From assembly GCA_040878345.1 (NCBI GenBank), contig JBBDML010000027.1, forward strand, positions 3,410 through 67,409: DNA of 64,000 bases, given 5' to 3'. The notes under the pieces are model-generated. The model did not search any database, was not told the origin of the DNA, and was given only the letters and a program-made list of their open reading frames with translations. Made by a program: the position numbers and the translations under genes. Below, piece by piece: positions 6,674 to 15,098 of this stretch (positions are counted from its first letter, which is position 1; each line of letters starts with the position of its first letter). Source of the stretch: ZC4RG35 sp040878345 (lineage in GTDB: Bacteria; Actinomycetota; Acidimicrobiia; Spongiisociales; ZC4RG35).

Positions 6674-7987
6674 ATGCTTTCCATCTATCGCAACATGTTC
6701 AAGATCCCGGACCTGCGGGCGAAGATCCTCTTCACCCTTGCGATGTTCGGCACATACCGCCTGGGCACCACCATCCCCGTCCCCGGCATCGACCTCGACG
6801 CGGTCCGTCTCTGGCAGGGGATGCAGGAGGCCGGCGGGATCTACGGTCTTCTCAACCTGTTCTCTGGTGGCGCCCTGGAGCAATTCTCGGTGTTCTCATT
6901 GGGCATCGTCCCCTACATCACAGCTTCGATCATCATGCAACTGCTCACCGTGGTGATCCCCCGGCTCAAAACGCTCCAAGAGGAAGGGGAGTCGGGCCGG
7001 AAGGTGATCACACAATGGACCCGTTACCTGACGGTGATCCTTGCCTTGATCCAGTCGACCGGCTTCACCTTCCTGTTCCACTCGGGGCGGTTCACCGGCG
7101 GCATCGACCTGATCCCCAATTACACACCAGGACGTGTGGTGCTGGTCGTGCTCACCATGACCGCCGGCACCGCGATGGTGATGTGGCTCGGCGAGCTGAT
7201 CACCCAGCGAGGCGTCGGTAACGGGATGTCCCTGATCATCTTCGTCTCGATCCTCAGCCAGTTCCCCTTCATCTTCGGCCAGATCTGGGGCCAGACGGTG
7301 GCGGTTGGCCTGCCCATCCGGTTCGTGGTGGTGGTCCTGGTGTTCCTGGCGATGATCGTGGCCATCATCTTCATCGACCAGGGTCAGCGACGGATCCCGA
7401 TTTCGTTTGCCAAGCGGGTCAGAGGGCGTCGGGTCCTCGGTGGCCAGTCCACCTACATCCCGCTAAAGGTCAACACCTCTGGTGTGATCCCGGTTATCTT
7501 CGCCACCTCGGTGCTCCTGATCCCCAGTCTGATCATCACCGCCATCCCCTCCGACGCCGCCTGGATCCAAGCCATCTACCGGTGGATCAACACCAATCTG
7601 GGATCGGGGCAGAGCGGGGTGTCCTGGTGGTACATCGCCATCCTCTTCGGGCTGATCGTGTTCTTCACCTACTTCTACACAGCCATCCAGTTCGACCCGG
7701 AGCAGCAGGCCGAGATGATCCAACGTCAGGGCGGGTTCATCCCGGGCGTCCGTCCTGGACGGCAGACCGCCAAGCACCTGGGTCACATCCTCAACCGGAT
7801 CACCCTCCCCGGCTCGTTGTTCCTGGCCACCATCGCCATACTCCCGGCGATTGCCGGGGCGGTCTGGGGAATTCAGATCGCCTTCTCGGGCGTGTCGATC
7901 CTCATCGTGGTCGGGGTGGCCCTCGAGACCATGAAGCAGATCGAGTCCCAGCTGACGATGCGGAACTACGAAGGCATCCTGACATGA
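6674..7987 (+). CDS. secY: Protein translocase channel subunit SecY
   Basis: 437 residues, ten predicted membrane helices. It forms the Sec channel with SecE and SecG. MLSIYRNMFKIPDLRAKILF leads into helix 1 with FGTYRLGTTIPVPGID. SLGIVPYITASIIMQLL is helix 2. GQRRIPISFAKR is the cytoplasmic C4 loop region, and FIPGVRPGRQTAKHL is the C5 loop that contacts SecA and ribosomes. The start ATG at 6674 gives the normal N terminus. It belongs to the spc operon between rplO and adk. Confidence 0.97.
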   Translation: MLSIYRNMFKIPDLRAKILFTLAMFGTYRLGTTIPVPGIDLDAVRLWQGMQEAGGIYGLLNLFSGGALEQFSVFSLGIVPYITASIIMQLLTVVIPRLKTLQEEGESGRKVITQWTRYLTVILALIQSTGFTFLFHSGRFTGGIDLIPNYTPGRVVLVVLTMTAGTAMVMWLGELITQRGVGNGMSLIIFVSILSQFPFIFGQIWGQTVAVGLPIRFVVVVLVFLAMIVAIIFIDQGQRRIPISFAKRVRGRRVLGGQSTYIPLKVNTSGVIPVIFATSVLLIPSLIITAIPSDAAWIQAIYRWINTNLGSGQSGVSWWYIAILFGLIVFFTYFYTAIQFDPEQQAEMIQRQGGFIPGVRPGRQTAKHLGHILNRITLPGSLFLATIAILPAIAGAVWGIQIAFSGVSILIVVGVALETMKQIESQLTMRNYEGILT

Positions 7988-8125
7988 TGATGGCGGCCGA
8001 CTTTGCCCGGAGTCCCCGAACATGCTCCTCGGTTCGCGGGTCCGGGGAAGCCGACCCGCGGACATCCTCAGTGGGTACCGATCGTCGGGCAAACAGACGC
8101 CGGTCGGTCGCAACTGCCGCCGCGT
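7985..8125. repeat. Dispersed inverted-repeat element, copy B (secY-adk spacer)
   Basis: Second copy of the element at 2750-2885. It begins with the same TGATGATG at the upstream stop codon. TTTGCCC (8002-8008) faces GGGCAAA (8087-8093), a compensated change relative to copy A. The outer arm GGCCGAC faces GTCGGTC with one G-U pair. The 3' block ends at 8107 and is followed by the purine-rich region used by adk. Confidence 0.75.
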
Positions 8126-8141
8126 CTCGAGGCGAATCGCG

Positions 8142-8702
8142 TTGAGGCTGCTCTTCATCGGGCCTCCTGGGGCCGGGAAGGGGACCCAATCGGTCAAGGT
8201 CGCCGAGCGTCTGGGCATCCCCCATGTCTCCACCGGTGAGATGTTCCGTGACCACGTTGCGGCCAGGACCGACCTGGGCAAACAGGTCGAGGCCATCATG
8301 GCGGCCGGCGAATACGTGCCGGACCAGATGACCGTCGCCATGCTCGCCGAGCGAATCGCCCAGCCCGACGCCGCCCGTGGGTTCATCCTCGACGGCTTCC
8401 CACGAACCCCGGGTCAGGTCGAGTCGCTCGACCGTCTCCTGGGTGAGGAGGGCCTCGACCATGTGGTGGTCTTCGAGGTGAACGAGGAGGAGCTGATCTC
8501 GCGGCTGATGGATCGGGGTCGGGCCGACGACAGCGAAGAGACGATCCGCAACCGCTTCAAGGTCTACATGGAACAGACACAGCCCCTTCTCGACATCTAT
8601 GGCGACCGGGGCGTGACCCTGACGGTCGACGGCATCGGCGACGTCCACGAGGTCACCGAGCGGATCGTCACCGCCCTCGAGGCCAGCGAGGCATCTTCGT
8701 GA
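8142..8702 (+). CDS. adk: Adenylate kinase (short LID)
   Basis: 186 residues. Interconverts ATP + AMP and 2 ADP in the cytosol. The P-loop GPPGAGKGT is at residues 7-15, then ISTGEMFRD-like VSTGEMFRD, GFILDGFPRTPGQVESLD (AMP binding), and RADDSEETIRNRFKVY. The LID is short and lacks the four-cysteine zinc site, as is common in Actinobacteria. The best start is TTG at 8142, giving MRLLFIGPPG. An in-frame ATG at 8022 would translate the repeat element. It overlaps map by 4 bases. Confidence 0.95.
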   Translation: MRLLFIGPPGAGKGTQSVKVAERLGIPHVSTGEMFRDHVAARTDLGKQVEAIMAAGEYVPDQMTVAMLAERIAQPDAARGFILDGFPRTPGQVESLDRLLGEEGLDHVVVFEVNEEELISRLMDRGRADDSEETIRNRFKVYMEQTQPLLDIYGDRGVTLTVDGIGDVHEVTERIVTALEASEASS

Positions 8703-9493
8703 TCACGATCAAGAGTCGCCGTGAGTTCGAGAAGATGGCCAGGGCAGGGGCCGCCGTGGCCGCGGTCCATCAAGCGGTCAGGGATGCGACAAAGCCCGGT
8801 GTCTCACTGCTGGAGCTGGAGGGCGTCGGCGAGAAGGTGATTGCGGCCCATGGATGCACCTCGTCTTTCCTCGGATACCTGGGGAGCTACCCGGCGACAC
8901 TGTGCCTGTCGCCCAACGACGTCATCGTCCATGGAATACCCAATGACTACCGGCTGGAGGAAGGCGACATCCTCTCGGTCGATGCCGGCGCCATCTACGA
9001 GGGGTTCCATGGCGACGCCGCCATCACAATCGCGGTGGGCGAGACCAGCCCCGAGGCCCGGCGTCTCATCGACGCGACCCAGAGCGGGATGTGGGCCGGG
9101 ATCCGCATGGTGCGCAAGGGGAGCCGTCTCGGCGACGTCGGCGCCGCCATCGCCGCCGTCGGCGAGGCCAATGGATACGGGATCGTCGAGGAGTACGTCG
9201 GGCACGGGATCGGGCGGACGATGCACGAGGAGCCCCAGGTCCCCAACTATGGGACCCCGGGAAATGGGATGAAGCTCCGCCCCGGGATGGCCCTGTGCAT
9301 CGAGCCCATGTTCAACCTGGGTGGACGCCAGACCAGGGTCGATGCCGACGGGTGGACGGTTCGCACCGCCGACGGGTCCTTGTCGGCCCATTGGGAGCAC
9401 ACCGTTGCCATCACGCCGGACGGCTCCATGGTCTTCACTGCCGCCTCCGAGCCCGTCCCTGTTGAATTTGAGGAGGCTCATGCCCGCGGCTAG
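8699..9493 (+). CDS. map: Methionine aminopeptidase, type I
   Basis: 264 residues. Removes the initiator methionine. The dinuclear metal site is visible: SVDAGAIYEGFHGDAAITI (two Asp), GHGIGRTMHEEP (His), CIEPMFNLG (Glu) and WEHTVAIT (Glu). VHGIPNDYRLEEGDIL is typical of type I enzymes. The GTG start at 8699 overlaps the adk stop (GTGA). The usual neighbour infA does not follow. Confidence 0.96.
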   Translation: MITIKSRREFEKMARAGAAVAAVHQAVRDATKPGVSLLELEGVGEKVIAAHGCTSSFLGYLGSYPATLCLSPNDVIVHGIPNDYRLEEGDILSVDAGAIYEGFHGDAAITIAVGETSPEARRLIDATQSGMWAGIRMVRKGSRLGDVGAAIAAVGEANGYGIVEEYVGHGIGRTMHEEPQVPNYGTPGNGMKLRPGMALCIEPMFNLGGRQTRVDADGWTVRTADGSLSAHWEHTVAITPDGSMVFTAASEPVPVEFEEAHARG

Positions 9494-9654
9494 AATTCCC
9501 CGGTTCCCTTCTGTGACATCACGTTTGGGAGCAGGTTCGGCCCGGGCTCGTCACCCGCAACCACCCGAGAATCATGCTCTTCGGTTGCGCATGACGTCTG
9601 ACCCGGGAGTGTTCGCGCACGCGCCGACCACATTCGAGAGACTTTGGAGTTGAG
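9494..9654. other. map-rpmJ spacer, no infA
   Basis: 161 bases. This is where infA (IF-1, about 72 codons) normally lies in actinobacterial spc/alpha operons. The space is too short for it and no IF-1-like frame is visible in any frame. A Shine-Dalgarno-like TTTGGAG at 9644-9650 serves rpmJ. No hairpin or repeat stands out. Confidence 0.7.
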
Positions 9655-9768
9655 ATGAAGGTAAGGCCTTCCACCAAGAAGATGTGCGAGAAGTGTCGGA
9701 TCATCCGGCGGCATGGGCGCGTTTGGGTGATCTGTTCCAATCCCCGTCACAAGCAGCGGCAAGGATGA
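9655..9768 (+). CDS. rpmJ: 50S ribosomal protein L36
   Basis: 37 residues: MKVRPSTKKMCEKCRIIRRH, then RVWVICSNPRHKQRQG. Cysteines at 11, 14 and 27 and His32 form the zinc ribbon (C+ form). It is preceded by GGAG at 9647-9650. The stop is 5 bases before rpsM, as normal for the alpha operon start. Confidence 0.96.
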   Translation: MKVRPSTKKMCEKCRIIRRHGRVWVICSNPRHKQRQG

Positions 9769-9773
9769 CCTGA

Positions 9774-10151
9774 ATGGCCCGTATCGCCGGCGTCGACATC
9801 CCGCGTGACAAGCGGCTCGAGATCGCACTCACTTACATCTACGGGATCGGGCCGACCCGTGCCCAGTTGATATGTGTCGAGACCGACATAAGCCCCGATA
9901 CCAAGGTCCGGTCGCTCACCGACGACGAAGTGGCCCGGATTCGCCGTTTTATCGAAGGCAGTTTCCAGGTTGAGGGAGACCTGCGCCGTGAAGTGCAGCA
10001 GAACATCAGGCGCAAGATCGAGATCGGCAGCTATCAGGGCATCCGCCACCGTCGCGGCCTGCCAGTGCGTGGGCAGCGCACCCATACCAATGCCCGTTCC
10101 CGCAAGGGCCGCCGGGTGGCCATCGCCGGCAAGAAGAAGGTCACGAAGTAG
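9774..10151 (+). CDS. rpsM: 30S ribosomal protein S13
   Basis: 125 residues. Bridges the 30S head to the 50S and contacts P-site tRNA through its basic tail. MARIAGVDIPRDKRLEIALTYIYGIG, then the helix-two-turn-helix, and GSYQGIRHRRGLPVRGQRTH with the basic RSRKGRRVAIAGKKKVTK tail. First of the classical alpha operon set rpsM-rpsK-rpsD-rpoA-rplQ. Confidence 0.97.
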   Translation: MARIAGVDIPRDKRLEIALTYIYGIGPTRAQLICVETDISPDTKVRSLTDDEVARIRRFIEGSFQVEGDLRREVQQNIRRKIEIGSYQGIRHRRGLPVRGQRTHTNARSRKGRRVAIAGKKKVTK

Positions 10152-10160
10152 GAGTGAATG

Positions 10161-10559
10161 ATGGCGAAGCAGCAAGAAGGTGCCAAGAGAGTCCGTCGCC
10201 GCGAGCGGAAGAACATCTCGCATGGCCAAGCTCACATCAAGGCGAGCTTCAACAACACGATCATCAACATCACCGATCAGAGCGGCGCCACCGTCGCCTG
10301 GACCTCTGGTGGCTCGGTCGGATTCAAGGGCTCTCGCAAGTCGACGCCATACGCCGCCCAGGTGGCAGCCGAGGAGGCCGCCCGCCGTGCCGGTGAACAT
10401 GGGATCCGCAAACTGGACGTGATCGTTAGTGGCACCGGGTCGGGTCGTGACACCGCGGTCCGCACCTTGCAGAACATGGGGATGGAAGTCACCTGGATCA
10501 AGGATGTCACCCCCTTCCCCCACAACGGTTGTCGTCCCAAGAAGCGCAAGAGGGGCTGA
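10161..10559 (+). CDS. rpsK: 30S ribosomal protein S11
   Basis: 132 residues. Platform protein contacting the mRNA exit. HIKASFNNTIINITDQSGATVAW, SAGSVGFKGSRKSTPYAAQ-like GGSVGFKGSRKSTPYAA and RDVTPIPHNGCRPKKRKR-like DVTPFPHNGCRPKKRKRG identify it. Two adjacent ATG codons exist (10158 and 10161). The GGAG at 10151-10154 is well spaced only for 10161. Confidence 0.96.
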   Translation: MAKQQEGAKRVRRRERKNISHGQAHIKASFNNTIINITDQSGATVAWTSGGSVGFKGSRKSTPYAAQVAAEEAARRAGEHGIRKLDVIVSGTGSGRDTAVRTLQNMGMEVTWIKDVTPFPHNGCRPKKRKRG

Positions 10560-10561
10560 TC

Positions 10562-11167
10562 ATGGCCCGCTACACAGGTCCCCGTCACAAGGCATGCCGC
10601 CGGGCGCGCACCCCGCTGTGCCAGTCGAAGCGCTGCCCTGTCGACCGTCGCCCCTATCCACCGGGCCAGCACGGTCGTGGCCGGGTCAGAGAGAGTGACT
10701 ATCTGGTTCAGCTCAGGGAGAAGCAGAAGCTCCGCACCATGTATGGGGTGTTGGAGAAGCAGTTCCGCCGCTATTACCAGGAGGCGGCTCGTCGTCAGGG
10801 AATCACCGGTGACAGCCTCCTGATGCTCCTTGAGCAGCGCCTCGACAACGTGGTGTGGCGCTCCGGTATGGCGGCGACCCGGCCCCAGGCCCGTCAGCTG
10901 GTGAACCACGGGCACTTCCTGGTAAACGGAAAGAAGGTCGACATCCCCTCCTACCAGGTCAGCCCGGGCGACATGGTGACCATCAAAGACCGCAGCAAGG
11001 ACCTCATCGTGATCCAGCACTCGGTGGACACCCAGGGCCGGTTGACCCCGGATTGGCTCACGGTTGACCCCGGCGAGCGCCGAGTCCAGGTGATCTCTCA
11101 TCCCCGCCGCGACCAGATCGACACCGACATCAACGAGCAGTTGATCGTCGAGCTCTACTCGAAGTGA
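10562..11167 (+). CDS. rpsD: 30S ribosomal protein S4
   Basis: 201 residues. Nucleates 16S 5'-domain assembly and often regulates the alpha operon. CPVDRRPYPPGQHGRG, SDYLVQLREKQKLRTMYGVLEKQFRRYY, and the S4 RNA-binding domain LDNVVWRSGMAATRPQARQL with VNGKKVDIPSYQV are diagnostic. His9, Cys12, Cys20 and Cys25 fall where zinc-binding S4 proteins have four cysteines, so a His/Cys3 zinc site is likely. The ATG at 10562 sits 2 bases after the rpsK stop. Confidence 0.96.
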   Translation: MARYTGPRHKACRRARTPLCQSKRCPVDRRPYPPGQHGRGRVRESDYLVQLREKQKLRTMYGVLEKQFRRYYQEAARRQGITGDSLLMLLEQRLDNVVWRSGMAATRPQARQLVNHGHFLVNGKKVDIPSYQVSPGDMVTIKDRSKDLIVIQHSVDTQGRLTPDWLTVDPGERRVQVISHPRRDQIDTDINEQLIVELYSK

Positions 11168-11177
11168 GGTAATCAGG

Positions 11178-12134
11178 TTGTTGATCGTTCAACGCCCCCA
11201 GATCGAAGAAGAAGTCCTCTCGGACAACCGCTCCAGAATCGTGGTCGAGCCTCTCGAGCCGGGCTTCGGCTACACCCTGGGCAACACCCTCCGGCGGACC
11301 CTGCTCTCGCGGATCCCCGGAGCCGCGGTGACCTCGATACAGATCGAGGGTGTCGAGCATGAGTTCTCAACCATCCCGGGAGTGGTCGAGGACGTGGTCG
11401 ACATCATCCTCAACATCAAGCGAATCGTGATCCGGATGGAGGCGTACGACGAGGAGACCCTCTACTTGTCGGCTCGCGGCGCGGGGGCAGTGACCGCCGG
11501 CAACCTCAAGGTCCCGGCTGGCGTCGAGGTAGTGAACCCCGAGGCCCACATCGCCACCCTGAGCGCGTCGGGTCGTCTCGAAATGGAGCTCAACGTCGCC
11601 CCAGGTGTCGGCTATCGAACCGCCGATGGCAACAAGGCGGGCTCGATGACCATCGGGGTGATCCCTATCGACTCGATATTCTCGCCGGTGCAGAAGGTGG
11701 CCTACCGGGTGGAGAACACCCAGGTCGGTCAGATGACCAACTTCGACCGTCTGGTGCTCGATGTCGAGACCAATGGCGCCATCGCTCCGGCGGAGGCGGT
11801 CTCCTCAGCCGGGAAGACCCTCGGCGAGTTGATGGGCCTGTTCGCCGACATAGGTGAGGGTCGGGGCCTCGACTTCGTCGAGTATGTGCCCGACAGCTCA
11901 GGCTCACCGGACCTCGAGCTCCCCATCGAGGCACTCGACCTGTCGGAGCGGCCGAGGAACTGTCTACGTCGCGCCCAGATCAAGACGGTTGGGGAGTTGG
12001 TGGAACGCACATCCGACGACCTGCTCAACATCACCAACTTCGGTCAGAAGAGCCTTGATGAGGTGATCGCCAAGCTTGATGAGCTCGGGCTCAGCCTGGC
12101 CGACGCCCCATCGGGGAGCGGGAGCGCCCTCTGA
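11178..12134 (+). CDS. rpoA: RNA polymerase subunit alpha
   Basis: 318 residues. N-terminal dimerisation domain with FVVEPLEPGFGYTLGNTLRRTLLS-like VEPLEPGFGYTLGNTLRR, and TSIQIEGVEHEFSTIPGVVEDV. The C-terminal domain (about 240-310) with LDLSERPRNCLRRAQIKTVGEL contacts UP elements and activators. The start is TTG at 11178 with GAGG at 11166-11169. A second TTG follows at 11181. No ATG lies nearby. Its stop overlaps the rplQ ATG. Confidence 0.96.
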   Translation: MLIVQRPQIEEEVLSDNRSRIVVEPLEPGFGYTLGNTLRRTLLSRIPGAAVTSIQIEGVEHEFSTIPGVVEDVVDIILNIKRIVIRMEAYDEETLYLSARGAGAVTAGNLKVPAGVEVVNPEAHIATLSASGRLEMELNVAPGVGYRTADGNKAGSMTIGVIPIDSIFSPVQKVAYRVENTQVGQMTNFDRLVLDVETNGAIAPAEAVSSAGKTLGELMGLFADIGEGRGLDFVEYVPDSSGSPDLELPIEALDLSERPRNCLRRAQIKTVGELVERTSDDLLNITNFGQKSLDEVIAKLDELGLSLADAPSGSGSAL

Positions 12135-12484
12135 TGCCACGCCCTCGCAAGGGCCCGCGTCTCGCCGGCTCGCCGGCCCACGAGAGATTGCTTCTCGCCA
12201 ACCTGGCAAGTGATCTGTTCATGCACGACAAGGTGACCACCACCGAGGCCAAGGCCAAGGCGGTGAGGCCGTTGGCAGAGAAGCTGATAACCAAGGCCCG
12301 CAAAGGCGACATCCACTCCCGACGGGTGGTCCTGAAGACGATCACCAACAAGGACGCGGTGCACCGCCTCTTCGATGAGGTGGCCCCACGGTACGTCGAG
12401 CGCCCCGGTGGCTACACCAGGATCACCAAACTCGGTCCCCGCCGTGGCGACGGTGCCGAGGAAGCGTTGATAGAACTGGTCTGA
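12134..12484 (+). CDS. rplQ: 50S ribosomal protein L17
   Basis: 116 residues. PRPRKGPRLAGSPAHERLLLANLA, the metal-free core fold, TTTEAKAKAVRPLAEKLIT and a C-terminal GGYTRITKLGPRRGDGAEEALIEL are typical. Last gene of the alpha operon. The next gene is on the opposite strand and converges within 20 bases. Confidence 0.96.
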   Translation: MPRPRKGPRLAGSPAHERLLLANLASDLFMHDKVTTTEAKAKAVRPLAEKLITKARKGDIHSRRVVLKTITNKDAVHRLFDEVAPRYVERPGGYTRITKLGPRRGDGAEEALIELV

Positions 12485-12503
12485 GGACCTCGCCGGTGCG
12501 GTG

Positions 12504-13211
12504 TCAGGCGATGATGCCGACCAGGACGCCCACCATCAGGATCCCCACCCCCCCGATCAGGACGTGGAGGGGTGTCATCCGGCCGGGCAGCCACTTCGCC
12601 GCCATCACCTGATCTGTGTAGGCGACCGCCCCGAAGAGGACGGAGAGCAGCCCTGTGATCAGCAAGAGCGTTGAAATCAGGCCGGGCAGGAACACGGTCA
12701 CGATCAGCACGCCTGCGATGGCGAGAAGGGTCTTGCGGGAGAAGACCCACGCCGGGAGGAGTGAGCCCCACCTCTTCTCGGCCTTTGCGATCAGGGCGTC
12801 GACCTTGGACGGTGACGACTCCACGACCTCCTCAACAGGCGCCTGCCTGGTGGAGCGTCGGCTCTCTCTGGGTGGCGTCTCGGCTCGAGGGGCCTTTTCG
12901 GTTGGCGATGAGTCGGCCTTAGGGGCCTTGGGGGTCTTGGCCGGTTTGGCGGGCTTCTTCCGGCCGCCGGTGCGACCACGGAGCTCGATCTCAAAGTTCT
13001 CGCTGTCCTGGATCTCGAGGAGGATGTGCTCGCCCTCGGCCGCCATGCGATAGCCATTTCCGGTCGGTTCGAAGTGGACCTCGTCGAGGGACCACTCGCC
13101 GATGGGGTGCTCACCGGCCTCGATCGAGATCCGACCGTGGTCGAGTGTCACAGTCGCCGGGAGCCGACGCCGGTCGCCGATGGTCCGCAAGGACGCGCTG
13201 AAGCTCCCCAT
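12504..13211 (-). CDS. Uncharacterised membrane protein with charged linker
   Basis: 235 residues, family not recognised. Residues 1-80 are soluble, with alternating hydrophobic strands (LPATVTLDHGRISIEAGEH). Residues 80-130 are a Lys/Pro/Ala/Arg-rich low-complexity linker (KKPAKPAKTPKAPKA). Residues about 155-235 hold three hydrophobic segments, likely membrane helices (TLLAIAGVLIVTVFLPGLI, LLLITGLLSVLFGAVAY, LHVLIGGVGILMVGVLVGII). A small cytosolic domain tethered to the membrane is the simplest reading. Function is unknown. It converges with rplQ. Confidence 0.75.
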   Translation of the reverse strand: MGSFSASLRTIGDRRRLPATVTLDHGRISIEAGEHPIGEWSLDEVHFEPTGNGYRMAAEGEHILLEIQDSENFEIELRGRTGGRKKPAKPAKTPKAPKADSSPTEKAPRAETPPRESRRSTRQAPVEEVVESSPSKVDALIAKAEKRWGSLLPAWVFSRKTLLAIAGVLIVTVFLPGLISTLLLITGLLSVLFGAVAYTDQVMAAKWLPGRMTPLHVLIGGVGILMVGVLVGIIA

Positions 13212-13257
13212 TAGCGGGGATTATCGGCCGACTGGAGGCGAACTTTCGCGAATTCGA

Positions 13258-13560
13258 TCAGGTTCCGAAGGCGCTGAAGCTGACGCCGGCGACCACGATG
13301 ATGATGATGAAGATCGGGACCAGGGCGAGAAGGACGGTCCCGATTATCCCGAGGACCCTTCCGGCGTTGGCAGTGCCCCGGTTCTCCGGGGGTCGTCTCC
13401 CGGCATCGATCCCCTCCAGCTCCCTGTTGCCCATCACCCAGGCGAACGGGCCGAGGACTTGACAGACGACGAGCCCGAGGATCCCCAGCACCAGCACCGT
13501 GGTTGCTTGGCTCGGTTCCGGATAACGGGCGGGATCGGTCGGAAACTGCTGATCTGTCAT
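13258..13560 (-). CDS. DUF4190-like small membrane protein
   Basis: 100 residues from ATG 13560. A short Pro-rich N terminus (QFPTDPARYPEPSQ) is followed by two hydrophobic segments, TTVLVLGILGLVVCQVLGPFAW and AGRVLGIIGTVLLALVPIFIIIIV, separated by a polar loop GNRELEGIDAGRRPPENRGT. This pattern matches the DUF4190 family of actinobacterial membrane proteins with no defined function. Divergent from coaA, with 43 bases between them. Confidence 0.75.
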   Translation of the reverse strand: MTDQQFPTDPARYPEPSQATTVLVLGILGLVVCQVLGPFAWVMGNRELEGIDAGRRPPENRGTANAGRVLGIIGTVLLALVPIFIIIIVVAGVSFSAFGT

Positions 13561-13603
13561 GAGGGGGAAGTATGGCACCGGGTCAGCCCGGGGGTAGCCT
13601 GAT

Positions 13604-14524
13604 GTGCCCGTGACCCTGCCCACCTACCTCGATTTCGACCTGGAGACCTGGGCTCGGCTCCGGGCCAACACCCCATTGACCCTCACCGAAGCCGACATCG
13701 AGAAGTTGCGGGGAATCAACGTCCACCTAGACATCGGCATGGTCGAGGACGCCTATCTGCCCTTGTCCCGGCTCCTCAACCTCGAGGTCCGGGCCAGCCA
13801 GCAATTGGCGACGGTCACCGACACATTCCTGGGCACCCCCCCCCGACCAATCCCATACGTGATCGGGGTTGCCGGTTCGGTTGCTGTGGGGAAGTCGACT
13901 ACTTCTCGTGTCCTTCAAGCGCTGTTGGCGCGCTGGCCCCAGCACCCTTCGGTCGAGCTGGTCACCACCGACGGGTTTCTCTATCCGAATTCGGTTCTCG
14001 AGGCTCGGGGCCTGATGGACCAAAAGGGGTTCCCGGAGAGCTACGACCGGTCGGCCCTCCTCGAATTTGTCTCTCGCGCCAAGGCGGGCGAGCCGGCACT
14101 CGAGGTGCCGCTCTACTCTCATGTCAAGTACGACGTGCTCGCCGGGGAGACCCGGGTGGTCGACCAGCCCGATATCCTCATCGTCGAGGGCCTCAACGTC
14201 CTCCAGGCCGGGGGGAGGGGGGCTTTCGTCTCCGACTACTTCGACTTCTCGATCTACGTCGACGCCGACATCGAGGACATCCGTCTGTGGTACGTCGAGC
14301 GTTTCCAGACCCTGAAGGACACCGCCTTCAACGACCCGGACGCCTATTTCCGGCGTTTCGCCGGTTTGACCGACGAACAGGCCAACACAATGGCGCTCGA
14401 TCTATGGGCCCGCATCAACCAGCCCAACCTCTTGGAGAACATCCTCCCCACGCGGGACCGTGCCTCACTGATCCTGGAGAAAGCGCCCGATCACACCATC
14501 AGGCGGGTCAGACTCCGTCGCTGA
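13604..14524 (+). CDS. coaA: Type I pantothenate kinase
   Basis: 306 residues. Phosphorylates pantothenate, the first and controlled step of coenzyme A synthesis. The P-loop GVAGSVAVGKSTTSRVLQ is near residues 88-105, then VELVTTDGFLYPN, LMDQKGFPESYD, PLYSHVKYDVLAGE, and LIVEGLNVLQ. Length fits CoaA of E. coli and mycobacteria, not type II or III. The start is GTG 13604. GTG 13610 is an alternative. Confidence 0.96.
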   Translation: MPVTLPTYLDFDLETWARLRANTPLTLTEADIEKLRGINVHLDIGMVEDAYLPLSRLLNLEVRASQQLATVTDTFLGTPPRPIPYVIGVAGSVAVGKSTTSRVLQALLARWPQHPSVELVTTDGFLYPNSVLEARGLMDQKGFPESYDRSALLEFVSRAKAGEPALEVPLYSHVKYDVLAGETRVVDQPDILIVEGLNVLQAGGRGAFVSDYFDFSIYVDADIEDIRLWYVERFQTLKDTAFNDPDAYFRRFAGLTDEQANTMALDLWARINQPNLLENILPTRDRASLILEKAPDHTIRRVRLRR

Positions 14525-14576
14525 CCGGGCCGCCGAGGCCCCCGGCCGATCTCTCCCCGAGAGTTACCCTTCACCC

Positions 14577-15098
14577 GTGGTCAAGATGTTGCGCAGGGCG
14601 GGTCGGGCCGCCGCACTCAATCGCAAGGCTTTTACCGAGGCATTCTTCGACACCGACGCCGCTGCCGACGGGGCAATCATCGTGGCGTTGGTGGCAGCGG
14701 CCACCTACCTCGGCACTCTGGCCCGATTCGGCGAGATGGGGGACTTCAGTCTCCCGGGCCTGATCCAGTTCCTCATCGGCTCGGTTGCCTCGTGGCTGAT
14801 CCTCGCTTTCGCCACCTGGTTCGTCGCCTCCCGGTTGTTCGGGGCCGGCGGGCGTCCCCAGACCATGATCGCCATGCACGGTCTGTCGGCCCTCCCGCTG
14901 GTCCTCGAGATCGGTGGCGGCATAATCGCCGGCCTGGGGCTGGTGTGGTACCTGGTTGTCTTGGTGGTGGCGACCCGGGAGGCCTCGGATCTCGATCTCA
15001 AGAAGGCGGCGGTCTCGGTCTTGATCGGCTTTGCCGCCGCCGCCCTGCTTCGGGCACTGATCAGTGTCCCGTTCGCGGTGTTCAGCGGTTTGTCCTGA
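14577..15098 (+). CDS. YIP1-like integral membrane protein
   Basis: 173 residues with about four hydrophobic segments (GAIIVALVAAATYLGTLA, FLIGSVASWLILAFATWFVA, LPLVLEIGGGIIAGLGLVWY, AVSVLIGFAAAALLRALIS). The overall layout and the F(G)AGGRPQTMIAMHGLS stretch resemble the YIP1 family. Function in bacteria is not known. The GTG start at 14577 is the only good one. The stop overlaps truA, so the two are probably co-transcribed. Confidence 0.7.
   Translation: MVKMLRRAGRAAALNRKAFTEAFFDTDAAADGAIIVALVAAATYLGTLARFGEMGDFSLPGLIQFLIGSVASWLILAFATWFVASRLFGAGGRPQTMIAMHGLSALPLVLEIGGGIIAGLGLVWYLVVLVVATREASDLDLKKAAVSVLIGFAAAALLRALISVPFAVFSGLS

Noticed and set aside
7985..8141. N-terminal extension of adenylate kinase from ATG 8022
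   Set aside because: It would translate the dispersed repeat. The P-loop lies directly after TTG 8142, as expected for the family.
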